Assembly (NCBI GenBank): GCA_945861065.1
Contig: CAMASI010000030.1
Location: 1-44,647, forward strand
DNA length: 44,647 nucleotides
Direction: 5' to 3'
DNA from: Klebsiella pneumoniae
GTDB taxonomy: Bacteria > Myxococcota_A > UBA796 > GCA-2862545
Part shown: in pieces, positions 6,801 through 15,532 of the stretch
Layout of the letters: each line of letters starts with the position of its first letter
Position numbering within the stretch: the stretch's first letter is position 1
Notes under the pieces: model-generated
Database searches by the model: none
The model's input: the letters and a program-made list of their open reading frames with translations, nothing else
Told to the model about the DNA's origin: nothing
Translations under genes and position numbers: made by a program

Positions 6801-9800
6801 GCGCACGACCTACGCGGGCTGCGCCTTCCATGCCCACATGCCCGTTGGCGAGGTCTCGGTAGAGGCGGTCCGCACCCCTACGTCGGGAGACACCGTCCCA
6901 GACGTCCCACGCGGCATGCCACCAGCGGGATGTGGGCGCTTTGTTCGGATCGGAGAGGGCCTCCGCCGCGGCGGCTTGCGTGCCCTCCAGCTGTTCGAGC
7001 ACCTGGCGCGCTTCGGCGTCCAAGCCCCAGTTGGCAAGGCGCCCTTCGTTGACGAGCGCGCGGAGCGCGTCCACGGCGACGCCCGCGTCCGCCACGCCGT
7101 AGTCTTGGTAGGCCGCGATTCGGCGCAACCCGAGTGAGGCTTCGTCGCCCTCGGCGTGTTTTAGCTCCCGGGTCCAGGTGAGCAGGCGGTCCACGGACAG
7201 GCAACGCTGCACGAAACCGAATCCGGTCCCCTTGATATTTGCGGCGCCCAACAGCCGCACAGGCACGTCGGGCGGGGCGATGTGCGCCAACCGGTGGAGC
7301 ACGGCGTCACCCGTCAGCGCACTGTCGGTCAGCGGAAGCATCCGTCCGACGAGGATGTCGATGCACTGCGACGCAGCGGCGTCCATGTCCCAGTCGGAAC
7401 GAACCGACAACTGGTACAACCAGGCGACTTCGCGGAGCCAGCGGCGGGCTGCGTCGACTCGGGTCGGGTCGTGCGGGAGCGGAGCCTCGTCTTGGAGTGG
7501 ATCCAAACCCCGGTAAGCCTCCTGCAACATCGTCTCGCGTTGATCTTCCCCAATTTCGGGGACGCGCGTCATGAGGGAACGTGCACCCTCTTCGTCGAGT
7601 GGCACACGTCGGAGCCTGTCACCCATATATTTGACGAGGGCGGGCCGACCGCGTGCGGCTTCGTCCGCCAGGCGGGTTCGCAGCGTGGTGCGCATGTGGC
7701 GACGTGCGGAGTCGGCAAACGGACCGACATTGGTCCCGATGATGGCCACGGCGTCGGACCCTACGTCGAGCGCGACGATTTGAGCGAATACCTCTTGGCG
7801 TGCCGGGCGGTCGGCTCGGTTGTTGATCATCGTTACGTTGAAGTCGAGCAGCCCGGCGCCTGGGTCCACTCGGTCGAAGGCCATGCGTGACCAGTTCGAC
7901 AAGAAGCCCGCGCGCTCATTGGCAGAACACCCGTTGATGAAGCTGACAGTGCGCCCGTCGTAGGGGAACGGGCCCCAGGTTTTGAGCACGCCCAAGTCCG
8001 GGACAACGTGGTCCGCGGCGGCTTTGAGCGCGACGTCGCGTTGGATACCCAGCCGCTCCGCGAGCGCAACGACCAGTGAGATGTTGCGGGGATGTTCGTT
8101 GTAGGGGAAACGTGCGAGCAGGTCTCGCGGCAACAGTCGCCATGACTCTTGAGCGACGGTGCTGAGCGGCGCTCCGACCTCACGCGCCCGTTCCGTCAGC
8201 ATCGGCAACATGTGCTGTTCGGTCGTGAGAATCTCCGACGAACCGCCGATCATGCGGCTGATCGAGCGCGCGACGTCGACGCCGGTCGGGCCTTGGATGT
8301 CTTCGTGGTCGGGGTAGGTGTTGGTGAGCGTCGTGAAGTCGTCACGCATCCAGTCCTGCTGGAGGATGTCCACGTAGTCCGTGCGAAGGCCCATACACTC
8401 CCACAAGAACACCTGCGGCTTGAAGCCCGAAGCCAACTCCATGACGTTTTGTTGTTCGACGATGGTGGCTTTGTCGTAGGGCCGGTACAGCGGAATTTCG
8501 ATCGGAATTCGGCCGGGCGTGGAACAGACGACCATGGCTTCGCAGCCGGTGGTCTTTGCCAGAACGCTGTAACCCAAGCCGTGGAATAAGGCAGCTTTGA
8601 GGCGTTCCGTGCCTGATTTTCCGCGCGATCCCCAACCGCCAATCACGAGTCTCAAGTCCTTGCGCCAGCTGCGCACGCGGCTCGCTTCGACGATCTTGCC
8701 CGCGGCCCACGCGGCGGTGCCGATCGTGGCGAAGGCGACGAGTTGGCCGACGGTGTTGCCGTCCATGACGAACAACTCGCTCATCAATCGCGACGGGTCG
8801 ATGAGCGGCAGCGCCAGCGTGCCGACCGGCCGCCGAACGACCTCGAAACCGAGGCGGCCGAGCGCGCGATCGTACTCCTCCGTCGCCTTCATTCCGGGAT
8901 GGGCAAGCAGACGTTCGCGAAGGTCAGCGATCTCCGCGTAGGCGCCGTGGGCCCGCATGGACGAAAACGGCCGCGGAAGTACAGAACGCACGAACCACGC
9001 GGCGCGCGGCGTGCGAACCCGAATGGCACCTCGGCGCGCCGCGGTGATGAGGTGGGAGGGCAGGGGCAGTTCGGCGCCCCACGCGACTTGTGTTGGGGAC
9101 CCGATTCTCCGACCGGGGACTGACGTCGCGGTGACTTCGGACAGGCTTGTGGACAATGCGAGCAGGGTACCCGTGGGCACCCGGTCGACGGTGTGGCTGT
9201 GGCCCTGACGTTTGTCGGCGCGGGGGTGTGTCGCTTCGTACCACCACCGCCAGGGCGAGAACGCCTCGGGCGTTCCTTGGGAGAGCACCCAACCACCGAG
9301 GGGGCCTGGCTCACCGACGAGGTCGTAGCCGTGCGCTGCTACGAGCGACATGACGTCGAGCAATTCGCGCTCGTCAAGCTGCGCTGCCGGGCTTCCACGG
9401 AAGCTGCGTTGCGCGCCCTCGGGTGCGCGTGACGCCCAACTGCGGACCTCGTCCCATGCGGCGCGAAGGCGGTCGTCTTCCTGGACCTGGAGCCAGAGCA
9501 GGATCCACGCGGCGTGGTCGGCGAGGTCAGCCTGCACGCGCACTTGCCGCCAGTAGTCCAGCGCCTCGCCACAGACTTGCCGACATGCGACCGCGGCGTC
9601 GGCGGACACAAGGTCGGCTTGGCAACGACGCAGCAGGGCTTCGAGCACCGTTTCGACCACCCAGGGGCTGGGTCGATGGTCTTGGTCGGCGCGACCGTCC
9701 ACCTCGCCCGTCAGCGTGGTGTGCAGGAGCAGAATCCAGTGGGCTGGCGCGTCCGCGGCTTCGGGGAGCGCCGCAATCGCGGCCGCCGCTTGCACGCGCT

Positions 9801-10731
9801 CACTGCCGTCGCGCCACGGGCCCGCGATGGCTTGCTGGAGGAAGGTGATGTCGTTCTCGGTCGTGGATCTCGCCAGCGCACGAACCAGTTCGATGCGGAC
9901 ATGTTCGGACGGATCCGCCCGCGATGCGATCGCCCGGCGCAACACGTGCCATGCGCCATGATCCGCGGCGAGGCGGGCCGCGCGCCCACGAATGAAACAG
10001 GCGTCCGGGCTCTGCAGAGCGAGCTGTTCGCGACCCGGCGCGAGCATGGCGTCCACGAGGGTGTCCACGTCTTCCGGCTGGTCGAGCAGAGGTAGGTAGG
10101 CCTCAAGCGCCTCGGAACGCACCCACACTTGATCTTGGGCCGCCCACACGCGATCGAGCAAGGCCTGGCGAGCGCCCAGGGAAATGATTCCCTCGCGGGA
10201 AGCGAGTTCGCCGACGAGGTGTACCGCAGCGACCCGCACGACCCACGGGCGATCCTGGCCGCGCATGACGACCATGGCCGCGTCCAACGCATTGGCATGT
10301 TCTTCGTTGTCTAGGGTGGCCACGTCCTCGGCCGACAGCGCGAGTGCGGCGTACTCGAAAACCTGCTGCGCTTCTTGCACCCGACGAGCCCATCGGTCGA
10401 GCAGGGCTGAAGCGTCCAAGTGACGGTCCAACGCTCGCACCCAGGCGGCTCGCTCGTCGGAAGGGATGGTCTGGTGAATCAGTTCTTCGATGGTGGCGCG
10501 CTCGGTGTTCGACGCGCGCCCGGCGTCCAATGCGGCCGTCCACTCCTCGACAAGCACCTCTGTGTGCTCCATCGCGCGCCACTGCGCGACGACTTGACTG
10601 GCGAGGGCATGAGGCACCCGCGCCATCGTGGGGTCTTCGCGGGTCAGTGCTGCGGCTAGCCGCTCCACACTGTCGCGCCCGGCACGCCGTGCGACTTCGG
10701 GAAGGGCTTCGTTGAGATGGAGCGCCCACAT
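6778..10731 (-). CDS. capB: CapB/PgsB-like Mur-type amide ligase with long helical N-terminus
   Basis: 1317 aa, about three times the usual ~400 of CapB. Residues 1-450 are helical repeats (HEAT/armadillo-like), 450-650 are of unknown fold, 661-681 is hydrophobic and may be the membrane anchor that normally opens CapB, and ~690-1040 is the ligase. Ligase marks: P-loop GWGSRGKSGTE (699-709), AKTTG (725-729), EQQNVM (759-764), WECM (777-780), YPDHEDIQGPTG (806-817), FINGCSANER (931-940) and NNRADRP (970-976). All mirror PgsB. Residues 1080-1317 are another helical domain. The family activates a carboxylate with ATP and adds an amino acid by an amide bond. The ATG at 10731 has AAGGAG eight bases upstream; the frame further upstream is shadow of the preceding gene. 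The polymer formed is unknown. Confidence 0.88.
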   Translation of the reverse strand: MWALHLNEALPEVARRAGRDSVERLAAALTREDPTMARVPHALASQVVAQWRAMEHTEVLVEEWTAALDAGRASNTERATIEELIHQTIPSDERAAWVRALDRHLDASALLDRWARRVQEAQQVFEYAALALSAEDVATLDNEEHANALDAAMVVMRGQDRPWVVRVAAVHLVGELASREGIISLGARQALLDRVWAAQDQVWVRSEALEAYLPLLDQPEDVDTLVDAMLAPGREQLALQSPDACFIRGRAARLAADHGAWHVLRRAIASRADPSEHVRIELVRALARSTTENDITFLQQAIAGPWRDGSERVQAAAAIAALPEAADAPAHWILLLHTTLTGEVDGRADQDHRPSPWVVETVLEALLRRCQADLVSADAAVACRQVCGEALDYWRQVRVQADLADHAAWILLWLQVQEDDRLRAAWDEVRSWASRAPEGAQRSFRGSPAAQLDERELLDVMSLVAAHGYDLVGEPGPLGGWVLSQGTPEAFSPWRWWYEATHPRADKRQGHSHTVDRVPTGTLLALSTSLSEVTATSVPGRRIGSPTQVAWGAELPLPSHLITAARRGAIRVRTPRAAWFVRSVLPRPFSSMRAHGAYAEIADLRERLLAHPGMKATEEYDRALGRLGFEVVRRPVGTLALPLIDPSRLMSELFVMDGNTVGQLVAFATIGTAAWAAGKIVEASRVRSWRKDLRLVIGGWGSRGKSGTERLKAALFHGLGYSVLAKTTGCEAMVVCSTPGRIPIEIPLYRPYDKATIVEQQNVMELASGFKPQVFLWECMGLRTDYVDILQQDWMRDDFTTLTNTYPDHEDIQGPTGVDVARSISRMIGGSSEILTTEQHMLPMLTERAREVGAPLSTVAQESWRLLPRDLLARFPYNEHPRNISLVVALAERLGIQRDVALKAAADHVVPDLGVLKTWGPFPYDGRTVSFINGCSANERAGFLSNWSRMAFDRVDPGAGLLDFNVTMINNRADRPARQEVFAQIVALDVGSDAVAIIGTNVGPFADSARRHMRTTLRTRLADEAARGRPALVKYMGDRLRRVPLDEEGARSLMTRVPEIGEDQRETMLQEAYRGLDPLQDEAPLPHDPTRVDAARRWLREVAWLYQLSVRSDWDMDAAASQCIDILVGRMLPLTDSALTGDAVLHRLAHIAPPDVPVRLLGAANIKGTGFGFVQRCLSVDRLLTWTRELKHAEGDEASLGLRRIAAYQDYGVADAGVAVDALRALVNEGRLANWGLDAEARQVLEQLEGTQAAAAEALSDPNKAPTSRWWHAAWDVWDGVSRRRGADRLYRDLANGHVGMEGAARVGRALMDRQKV

Positions 10732-13700
10732 TACTGACTCTCCTTGCGCCAGCTGCGTTCGGCTGCGCCGTCCTGGCCCCAGGCGTGGATGTATTTGTAG
10801 CTGAGATCGGACGGACGGACGTCGTCGAGCGCGCGGTCCCCCGAAGCGAAGAAACGGAGACCGGTCAGTGCTGTCAGGTCGCCATCGAGCAGGCCCACGG
10901 TGACGTCGCCGTACAGCTGGCTGCCAAGTGCGCCGTGAAACCACGGCGTTCCCGCGATGGACGCGGAAAGCAGCGGGTCCCACCGGCCGTCGAGGCGGTC
11001 GTTGTCCGAGACCCACCGGACGAGATGAAATCCGGCCTCGCCGACAACCGCTGGGATTCCGAAGGCAGCGGAACCGCCGGCGGTCCAGCGCTCGAGCAGT
11101 TGATCGCCGGGCGCGTTGGAGGTCGCCGAGACACGGGCGGTAGCGCGCGTCCAAGGACCGGGCTGGTAGCGCCCTTCCGCGACGATCAACAACCCTGCAG
11201 GGTGGTCATTGAGGTACGTATTCCACAGCGCATACCCGCCAGACAGGTCCACGCCGGTAGCGGGAACTTGGTTGACGACACCGCGGGCGAAACCGTCAAG
11301 GCGCGCCACCCAGGCGATTCGCGGCGACACGAACTTCTCAACGGTGGTTCCAAGGCGCGCGTCGGCAACAGACAGGGCGATGCCGTCGTGGAGTTGCCCG
11401 CGTGCAAAGCCGACGTCACCTCGCAGCCACCACCGTGTGGAGTACCGGTGAATACGCCAATCAAAGCCGCCATCCGCTCCGAAAACGGAGCCCGGTGGCG
11501 AGGTTTCATGCCAGCCTGCCAGGGCGGCCCAGACAGGTGCGTCGCCAGGGTGGGTCGTGATTCCGACGTCCTGGTGCAACAAGACGGATCGAAGGGCATT
11601 GCCATCGGCTGCACCGACATCGCCGTCAGGCGTGCCCGCTGTGGCGCCCGCCGTGACGGTCAGGGGCGTACGGGCCGTGGGTCGGGCGAGCGGAAGTGGC
11701 GGTGGGCCTGGCGGCTCCGCGTCGAGGTCACCGAAGGGCAGGATGACGATGTCGTCGTGGTGGGCAAGCAGCTTTCGGTCTGAGGCCGGTTCGACGGAAC
11801 GGGCGGCGGGCATGCGAAAAGCGAGGTCGATTCGGGTGTCCGCTTGTGGGCGGACGGTGACCGAAATGGGACCCACGGCATCGATAGGCAGGATCCAGCG
11901 GCCACGTGTGGGTTGTGGCGGCGAGGTCAGCGCCGGGCCGCCGTTGACGGTCAGCGTCAACACGTTGCCGCCCGACTTTGCGTCCCAGCTGTCCAGGCGA
12001 ACGACGGTTGGGGCGAGCACTTCGAAGGTCAGGTCGGTGCCGGCGGGCACGGTCCAAGCGCGGCGTGCCAGGTCGGCTTTGCCGACGAGGTCTGTCGCCC
12101 GGATTTCGGCCTCCACAGCCCAAGCCGGTGCCACGTGCAGGTACAGCCGTTCCGACGAGGCGGGTGCGTCGATTCGTGTGGGCACGCCCCAAGGGTCGGC
12201 ACTAAACTGAGCGCGGCGTTTGCCGGACTCATCGGTGAGTTCGAATTGGCAAGCGTCGACACCTTCCAGCGCCCGTCGAACACGGCAACGTGCTTCCCAA
12301 CTGCGGGGCATGGTGGAAGGGGGCAATGCCAGGTCCCACCCTTCTTTTAGTTGAACCACCGCTTCTAGCGGCCAGACGTCCGGGAATAATTCGCGACGGA
12401 GGGCGTCGTCTGGGTCCGCGGGATCGGGCCAGACCTCGCGTGTGGCGCGAACCTTGGGTCCGCGGGCCAGGTGCACCGACTCCCAACTGCTGAGGGAACG
12501 AAGCGGCCATGTCCACGTGGAATCCACTTCGTCGGCGACGCGCGCCACGTCAAGGTACATCCGCTGGCGGTCCGCGAATGTCGGGGTTTGCCCTCCAAGG
12601 ATCGCCCGGCGCCACCAAGGCCGGGCCGATTCGGGCCGTGCGGAGGCAGCGAACAGCCGCGCCACGGCGAGATTGTCGCCCGCTGCGGCAGCCCTTGCCG
12701 GGGGCTCGGCGTCAGGTCCGGAGCCCGGCACCCAAATTTCTTCGACTGGCGCCCAAGCGTCGCGGCCTCCGAGGGCGCGCGCGCCGTCTTGCCACAATGC
12801 GATGCGAGCGTATTGCACGTCCTCTTCTTCACCGGTGAGCTCCACGGCCCGCGCGAGGTCTTCCAAGGCAAGGGCGGGATGGCCAGCGGCGTGCAACGCG
12901 TCGGCGCGCACCCGGAGAGCGGAAGCCCGGGAAGCCGTGGTCGTCGCGTCCGCGACCCTGCGGCTGAGCGCTGAAATCCGTTCCATCGACGGGGGTGCCC
13001 GAGTTGCGAGAACCTCGGTTGCGTCGGCCGGTGCCGTTCCCGTCATTCGCACGGCGATCAGGGACGTTGACGTGACCGTGATGGGACCGGTGACCACGGG
13101 AAGCGGAATGCGGACAGGTACCGACCACTTGCGCCCGCTGCTGTCCGTGACGGGCCGTGGCACGTTGGCGGACAACGGCAGAACCTCGTAGCGGTCACGG
13201 CCGCGCCCCACCATGTCTACGTCAAAGGTGAGTGACCCGTGATGACCTTCAGGCGTCGCCAGCCACAGGTAGGTCTGGTCGTCGGTCGGAGGCACCCAGG
13301 TGGCGGAGAGCCCGGGCGCCAGGCGCTCGTAGCGTGCTGCGGAGGCCGCCGAGTCGCCGTGCAATGCCCCGACGACGCGCACTCTGGCCGTACAGCCCCA
13401 CACCTCGGGTAGCGCGGTGTCGGCGAAATTGGGGCCGGTCCAGCGGAACCGGTGGACGGTGCTCGTGGGGAAGGCGGTCCAATGAGATTGGCCCCAGGCC
13501 ACCGTGCACGGCGCGTCTCCTTCGGGCTCAAGCCACAACTGCATCGTGCCTGTGCGGTCGACCCAGGCGCCTGCCGAGTCGCGAACACCCGAGAGTGGCA
13601 ACCACCGCGCTTCGTTGACGCCGAATGCCGTGCGGTCCGAAGGGATCGAAAGCAGCGTGCGATCCGTGGTGCCTACAGGGTCGATCGGCGTCGTCGGCTG

Positions 13701-14666
13701 GGTCTGCTCCAGGGTCCATGGCGAGGGCGGGTCAAGGGTCTCGGTGGCCACTGGCGCGTGTTGGGTGCCGTCACGAAAATCGACAGGCAGACCTGCGGTC
13801 AGCTCGACGAGCGCGTCGACTCCGAGCACGATCGTGTGTTCGCCGCTGTCGAGCAACCACCTGAAGTCGATTCTTTGGGAGACGGGCGCGCCCTCAAACG
13901 TAGCGGCCTCACGAACCAAGGCACCGGCCGAAACGCGGATGTCCTCTTCCGGCACGGCCGCCGCGCAGTGGGGCGTGCCATCGAGCGTCACGCAGGCGAC
14001 GTCGTCGGTGCCTAGCGCACGAATCGACAGGTCCAAGCGCAAAGGTCCGTGGTGGCTCCAGGCGTCTCCTGCGAGGAGGTGTTTTTGCCGCGCGGGGTCG
14101 CCGGAAAACGGCGCCCAATGGACGGTTTCGCCTCCTGTGGCGCGGTAGCCCAGATGCGCGTACCAGGGGCCGAATGGGCGTGCGGCGAGCCAGCGGTCGA
14201 GGCTGTCCCCACCGGTTGCGATCCAGACCGACGCCAATGGATCGATTTCACTACGGTCAAACGCTACGCCCTGTTCCGTCCGTTGTTCCAGCCGGGCGAG
14301 GCCGTCGGAGTCTACGTCGTCAGAGATACGTTGTGCGGTACAATCTGCGGGTACGAGCCAACGCCGCAAGCCCGGCGCGTGTTCAAAGGTCCTGTAGGGC
14401 CCGTCACCGTGACCGACGCTGAACGGACCGCGCAAGGCCGCGGGTTGGCCGTCGGCAACGAAGGTAATGGCGAGGCGCTCAGGCTCGAGGTCGTTGGGGC
14501 ATCGGAGCCGCACTGGGCTGGTTGCCGCGATGACCCGGTACGGCGCGTCGCCGAGGAAGAGGACTTCGTCCCCTTCTTCTGCGCGCAACGATTCCCATCG
14601 GACCTCGTGCACGACCGGGTCCGTGGCTTGCGCCGTGGACAAGATGACCCACAAGAAACCGGTCAC
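10731..14666 (-). CDS. large exported protein with beta-barrel-like C-terminus, capB-operon accessory
   Basis: 1311 aa, family not recognised. Residues 1-15 look like a signal peptide ending near A-Q-A. Residues 20-550 are beta-rich with several Trp/Cys-containing modules (possible disulfides). Residues 560-715 are helical and TPR-like. Residues 730-1000 are beta-rich again. After a Pro/Ala linker (~1040-1080), residues 1085-1290 alternate polar and hydrophobic positions with many aromatic residues, as in outer-membrane barrel strands. The last residue is not the usual phenylalanine, so the barrel reading is tentative. The GTG start overlaps the preceding stop in GTGA, and the stop shares one base with capB. 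An exported giant next to the ligase suggests a periplasmic scaffold or outer-membrane exit for the polymer. Confidence 0.7.
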   Translation of the reverse strand: MTGFLWVILSTAQATDPVVHEVRWESLRAEEGDEVLFLGDAPYRVIAATSPVRLRCPNDLEPERLAITFVADGQPAALRGPFSVGHGDGPYRTFEHAPGLRRWLVPADCTAQRISDDVDSDGLARLEQRTEQGVAFDRSEIDPLASVWIATGGDSLDRWLAARPFGPWYAHLGYRATGGETVHWAPFSGDPARQKHLLAGDAWSHHGPLRLDLSIRALGTDDVACVTLDGTPHCAAAVPEEDIRVSAGALVREAATFEGAPVSQRIDFRWLLDSGEHTIVLGVDALVELTAGLPVDFRDGTQHAPVATETLDPPSPWTLEQTQPTTPIDPVGTTDRTLLSIPSDRTAFGVNEARWLPLSGVRDSAGAWVDRTGTMQLWLEPEGDAPCTVAWGQSHWTAFPTSTVHRFRWTGPNFADTALPEVWGCTARVRVVGALHGDSAASAARYERLAPGLSATWVPPTDDQTYLWLATPEGHHGSLTFDVDMVGRGRDRYEVLPLSANVPRPVTDSSGRKWSVPVRIPLPVVTGPITVTSTSLIAVRMTGTAPADATEVLATRAPPSMERISALSRRVADATTTASRASALRVRADALHAAGHPALALEDLARAVELTGEEEDVQYARIALWQDGARALGGRDAWAPVEEIWVPGSGPDAEPPARAAAAGDNLAVARLFAASARPESARPWWRRAILGGQTPTFADRQRMYLDVARVADEVDSTWTWPLRSLSSWESVHLARGPKVRATREVWPDPADPDDALRRELFPDVWPLEAVVQLKEGWDLALPPSTMPRSWEARCRVRRALEGVDACQFELTDESGKRRAQFSADPWGVPTRIDAPASSERLYLHVAPAWAVEAEIRATDLVGKADLARRAWTVPAGTDLTFEVLAPTVVRLDSWDAKSGGNVLTLTVNGGPALTSPPQPTRGRWILPIDAVGPISVTVRPQADTRIDLAFRMPAARSVEPASDRKLLAHHDDIVILPFGDLDAEPPGPPPLPLARPTARTPLTVTAGATAGTPDGDVGAADGNALRSVLLHQDVGITTHPGDAPVWAALAGWHETSPPGSVFGADGGFDWRIHRYSTRWWLRGDVGFARGQLHDGIALSVADARLGTTVEKFVSPRIAWVARLDGFARGVVNQVPATGVDLSGGYALWNTYLNDHPAGLLIVAEGRYQPGPWTRATARVSATSNAPGDQLLERWTAGGSAAFGIPAVVGEAGFHLVRWVSDNDRLDGRWDPLLSASIAGTPWFHGALGSQLYGDVTVGLLDGDLTALTGLRFFASGDRALDDVRPSDLSYKYIHAWGQDGAAERSWRKESQ

Positions 14667-15532
14667 AGGGGCACCGAGGCGGCGTGGATGATGGCCGCCC
14701 GCGCGTCGATTTGCGAACGCAGGCGGTTTCGCACGTCTGGAGACAGCTCGATGTGTAAGAACCGCGGCAGGCTGAAGCGGTTCAGCGCGCGGCCTTGCAC
14801 GTTGGTCGTGGCACCGAGTTCGTCGGTGTCTTTGCCGTACGCTGCTACCTTACCCAACGGGCTGAGTGCGCCGGCCGCGGCGAACGGCGGGCGACGGGCG
14901 TCACCGGTGCTGACGACAACGTCCCAGCCGGCGGCGCGCTCAGCGAACCCGTGCAGTTGTACGACCTTCAGACCCGGATCGGCCGCGGCGACGGCGACGG
15001 TCATGGCATGAAAGGCCGTCCCGAACTCGCGGGTGACGTCGGCCGGGTGCACGGGATCGTCTTCGTTTTCGTCGGGCGACGAGCGGTAGCGATGCACGGA
15101 GTTCCACATGGCGGCGCGAGCGCCGGATTCCAGAAACACCTGGCGCGTGATCTCGGCGGTGTGCAAATCGAAAAAGCTGTGCGGCGCTTGCCAAAGCAAC
15201 GGGCTCGCGTTGCCGCAGCGTAGGACCAGAAGGCCGCTGCCGCGGTGCTCTCGGCCTTCATGAACCGCGATCACGTCCACGCCACCGAGGTCGATTCGTT
15301 CCGCGACGAAGTCGTAGGGGCGAAGCCTGATGTTGGCTTCCTCGAGGTCGGCGGCAGGGCACATGTTCGCTGAACGGGCCAACAGACCCACGGCGTCTTG
15401 CAACGCGCCGCGCTCGCGAGAGGTGATCGAACGCCAAACAGCCCCTTCTGTGGCGTCGGTCCACAGGTCCTGCAAGGCGTCCTCCGCGGAAGCGGCGAAG
15501 GCGCTTGCGACCAGCAGCGCGGCGGCGATCAT
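14663..15532 (-). CDS. exported protein, possible zinc amidohydrolase acting on the polymer
   Basis: 289 aa with a signal peptide (1-16, cleavage after ASA). Conserved-looking polar clusters are PHSFFDLHT (117-125), E134, H163, H194 in QLHGF, and E262 in FLHIELSPDVRNRL. A histidine pair early, a histidine at the end of a strand and a late (I/L)ELS-xx-R motif recall the zinc hydrolases of the phage poly-gamma-glutamate hydrolase and N-formylglutamate amidohydrolase families. I could not align the full fold by eye, so the enzyme call is a hypothesis. Capsule operons commonly carry a hydrolase or transpeptidase (CapD, PgsS) that trims the chain, which fits the position here. ATGA overlap with the preceding gene. 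Confidence 0.5.
   Translation of the reverse strand: MIAAALLVASAFAASAEDALQDLWTDATEGAVWRSITSRERGALQDAVGLLARSANMCPAADLEEANIRLRPYDFVAERIDLGGVDVIAVHEGREHRGSGLLVLRCGNASPLLWQAPHSFFDLHTAEITRQVFLESGARAAMWNSVHRYRSSPDENEDDPVHPADVTREFGTAFHAMTVAVAAADPGLKVVQLHGFAERAAGWDVVVSTGDARRPPFAAAGALSPLGKVAAYGKDTDELGATTNVQGRALNRFSLPRFLHIELSPDVRNRLRSQIDARAAIIHAASVPL

Noticed and set aside
10732..11154. Upstream extension of capB by 141 codons
   Set aside because: This stretch codes for the C-terminus of the 1311-aa protein in another frame; the ATG at 10731 has AAGGAG and a TAATG junction.
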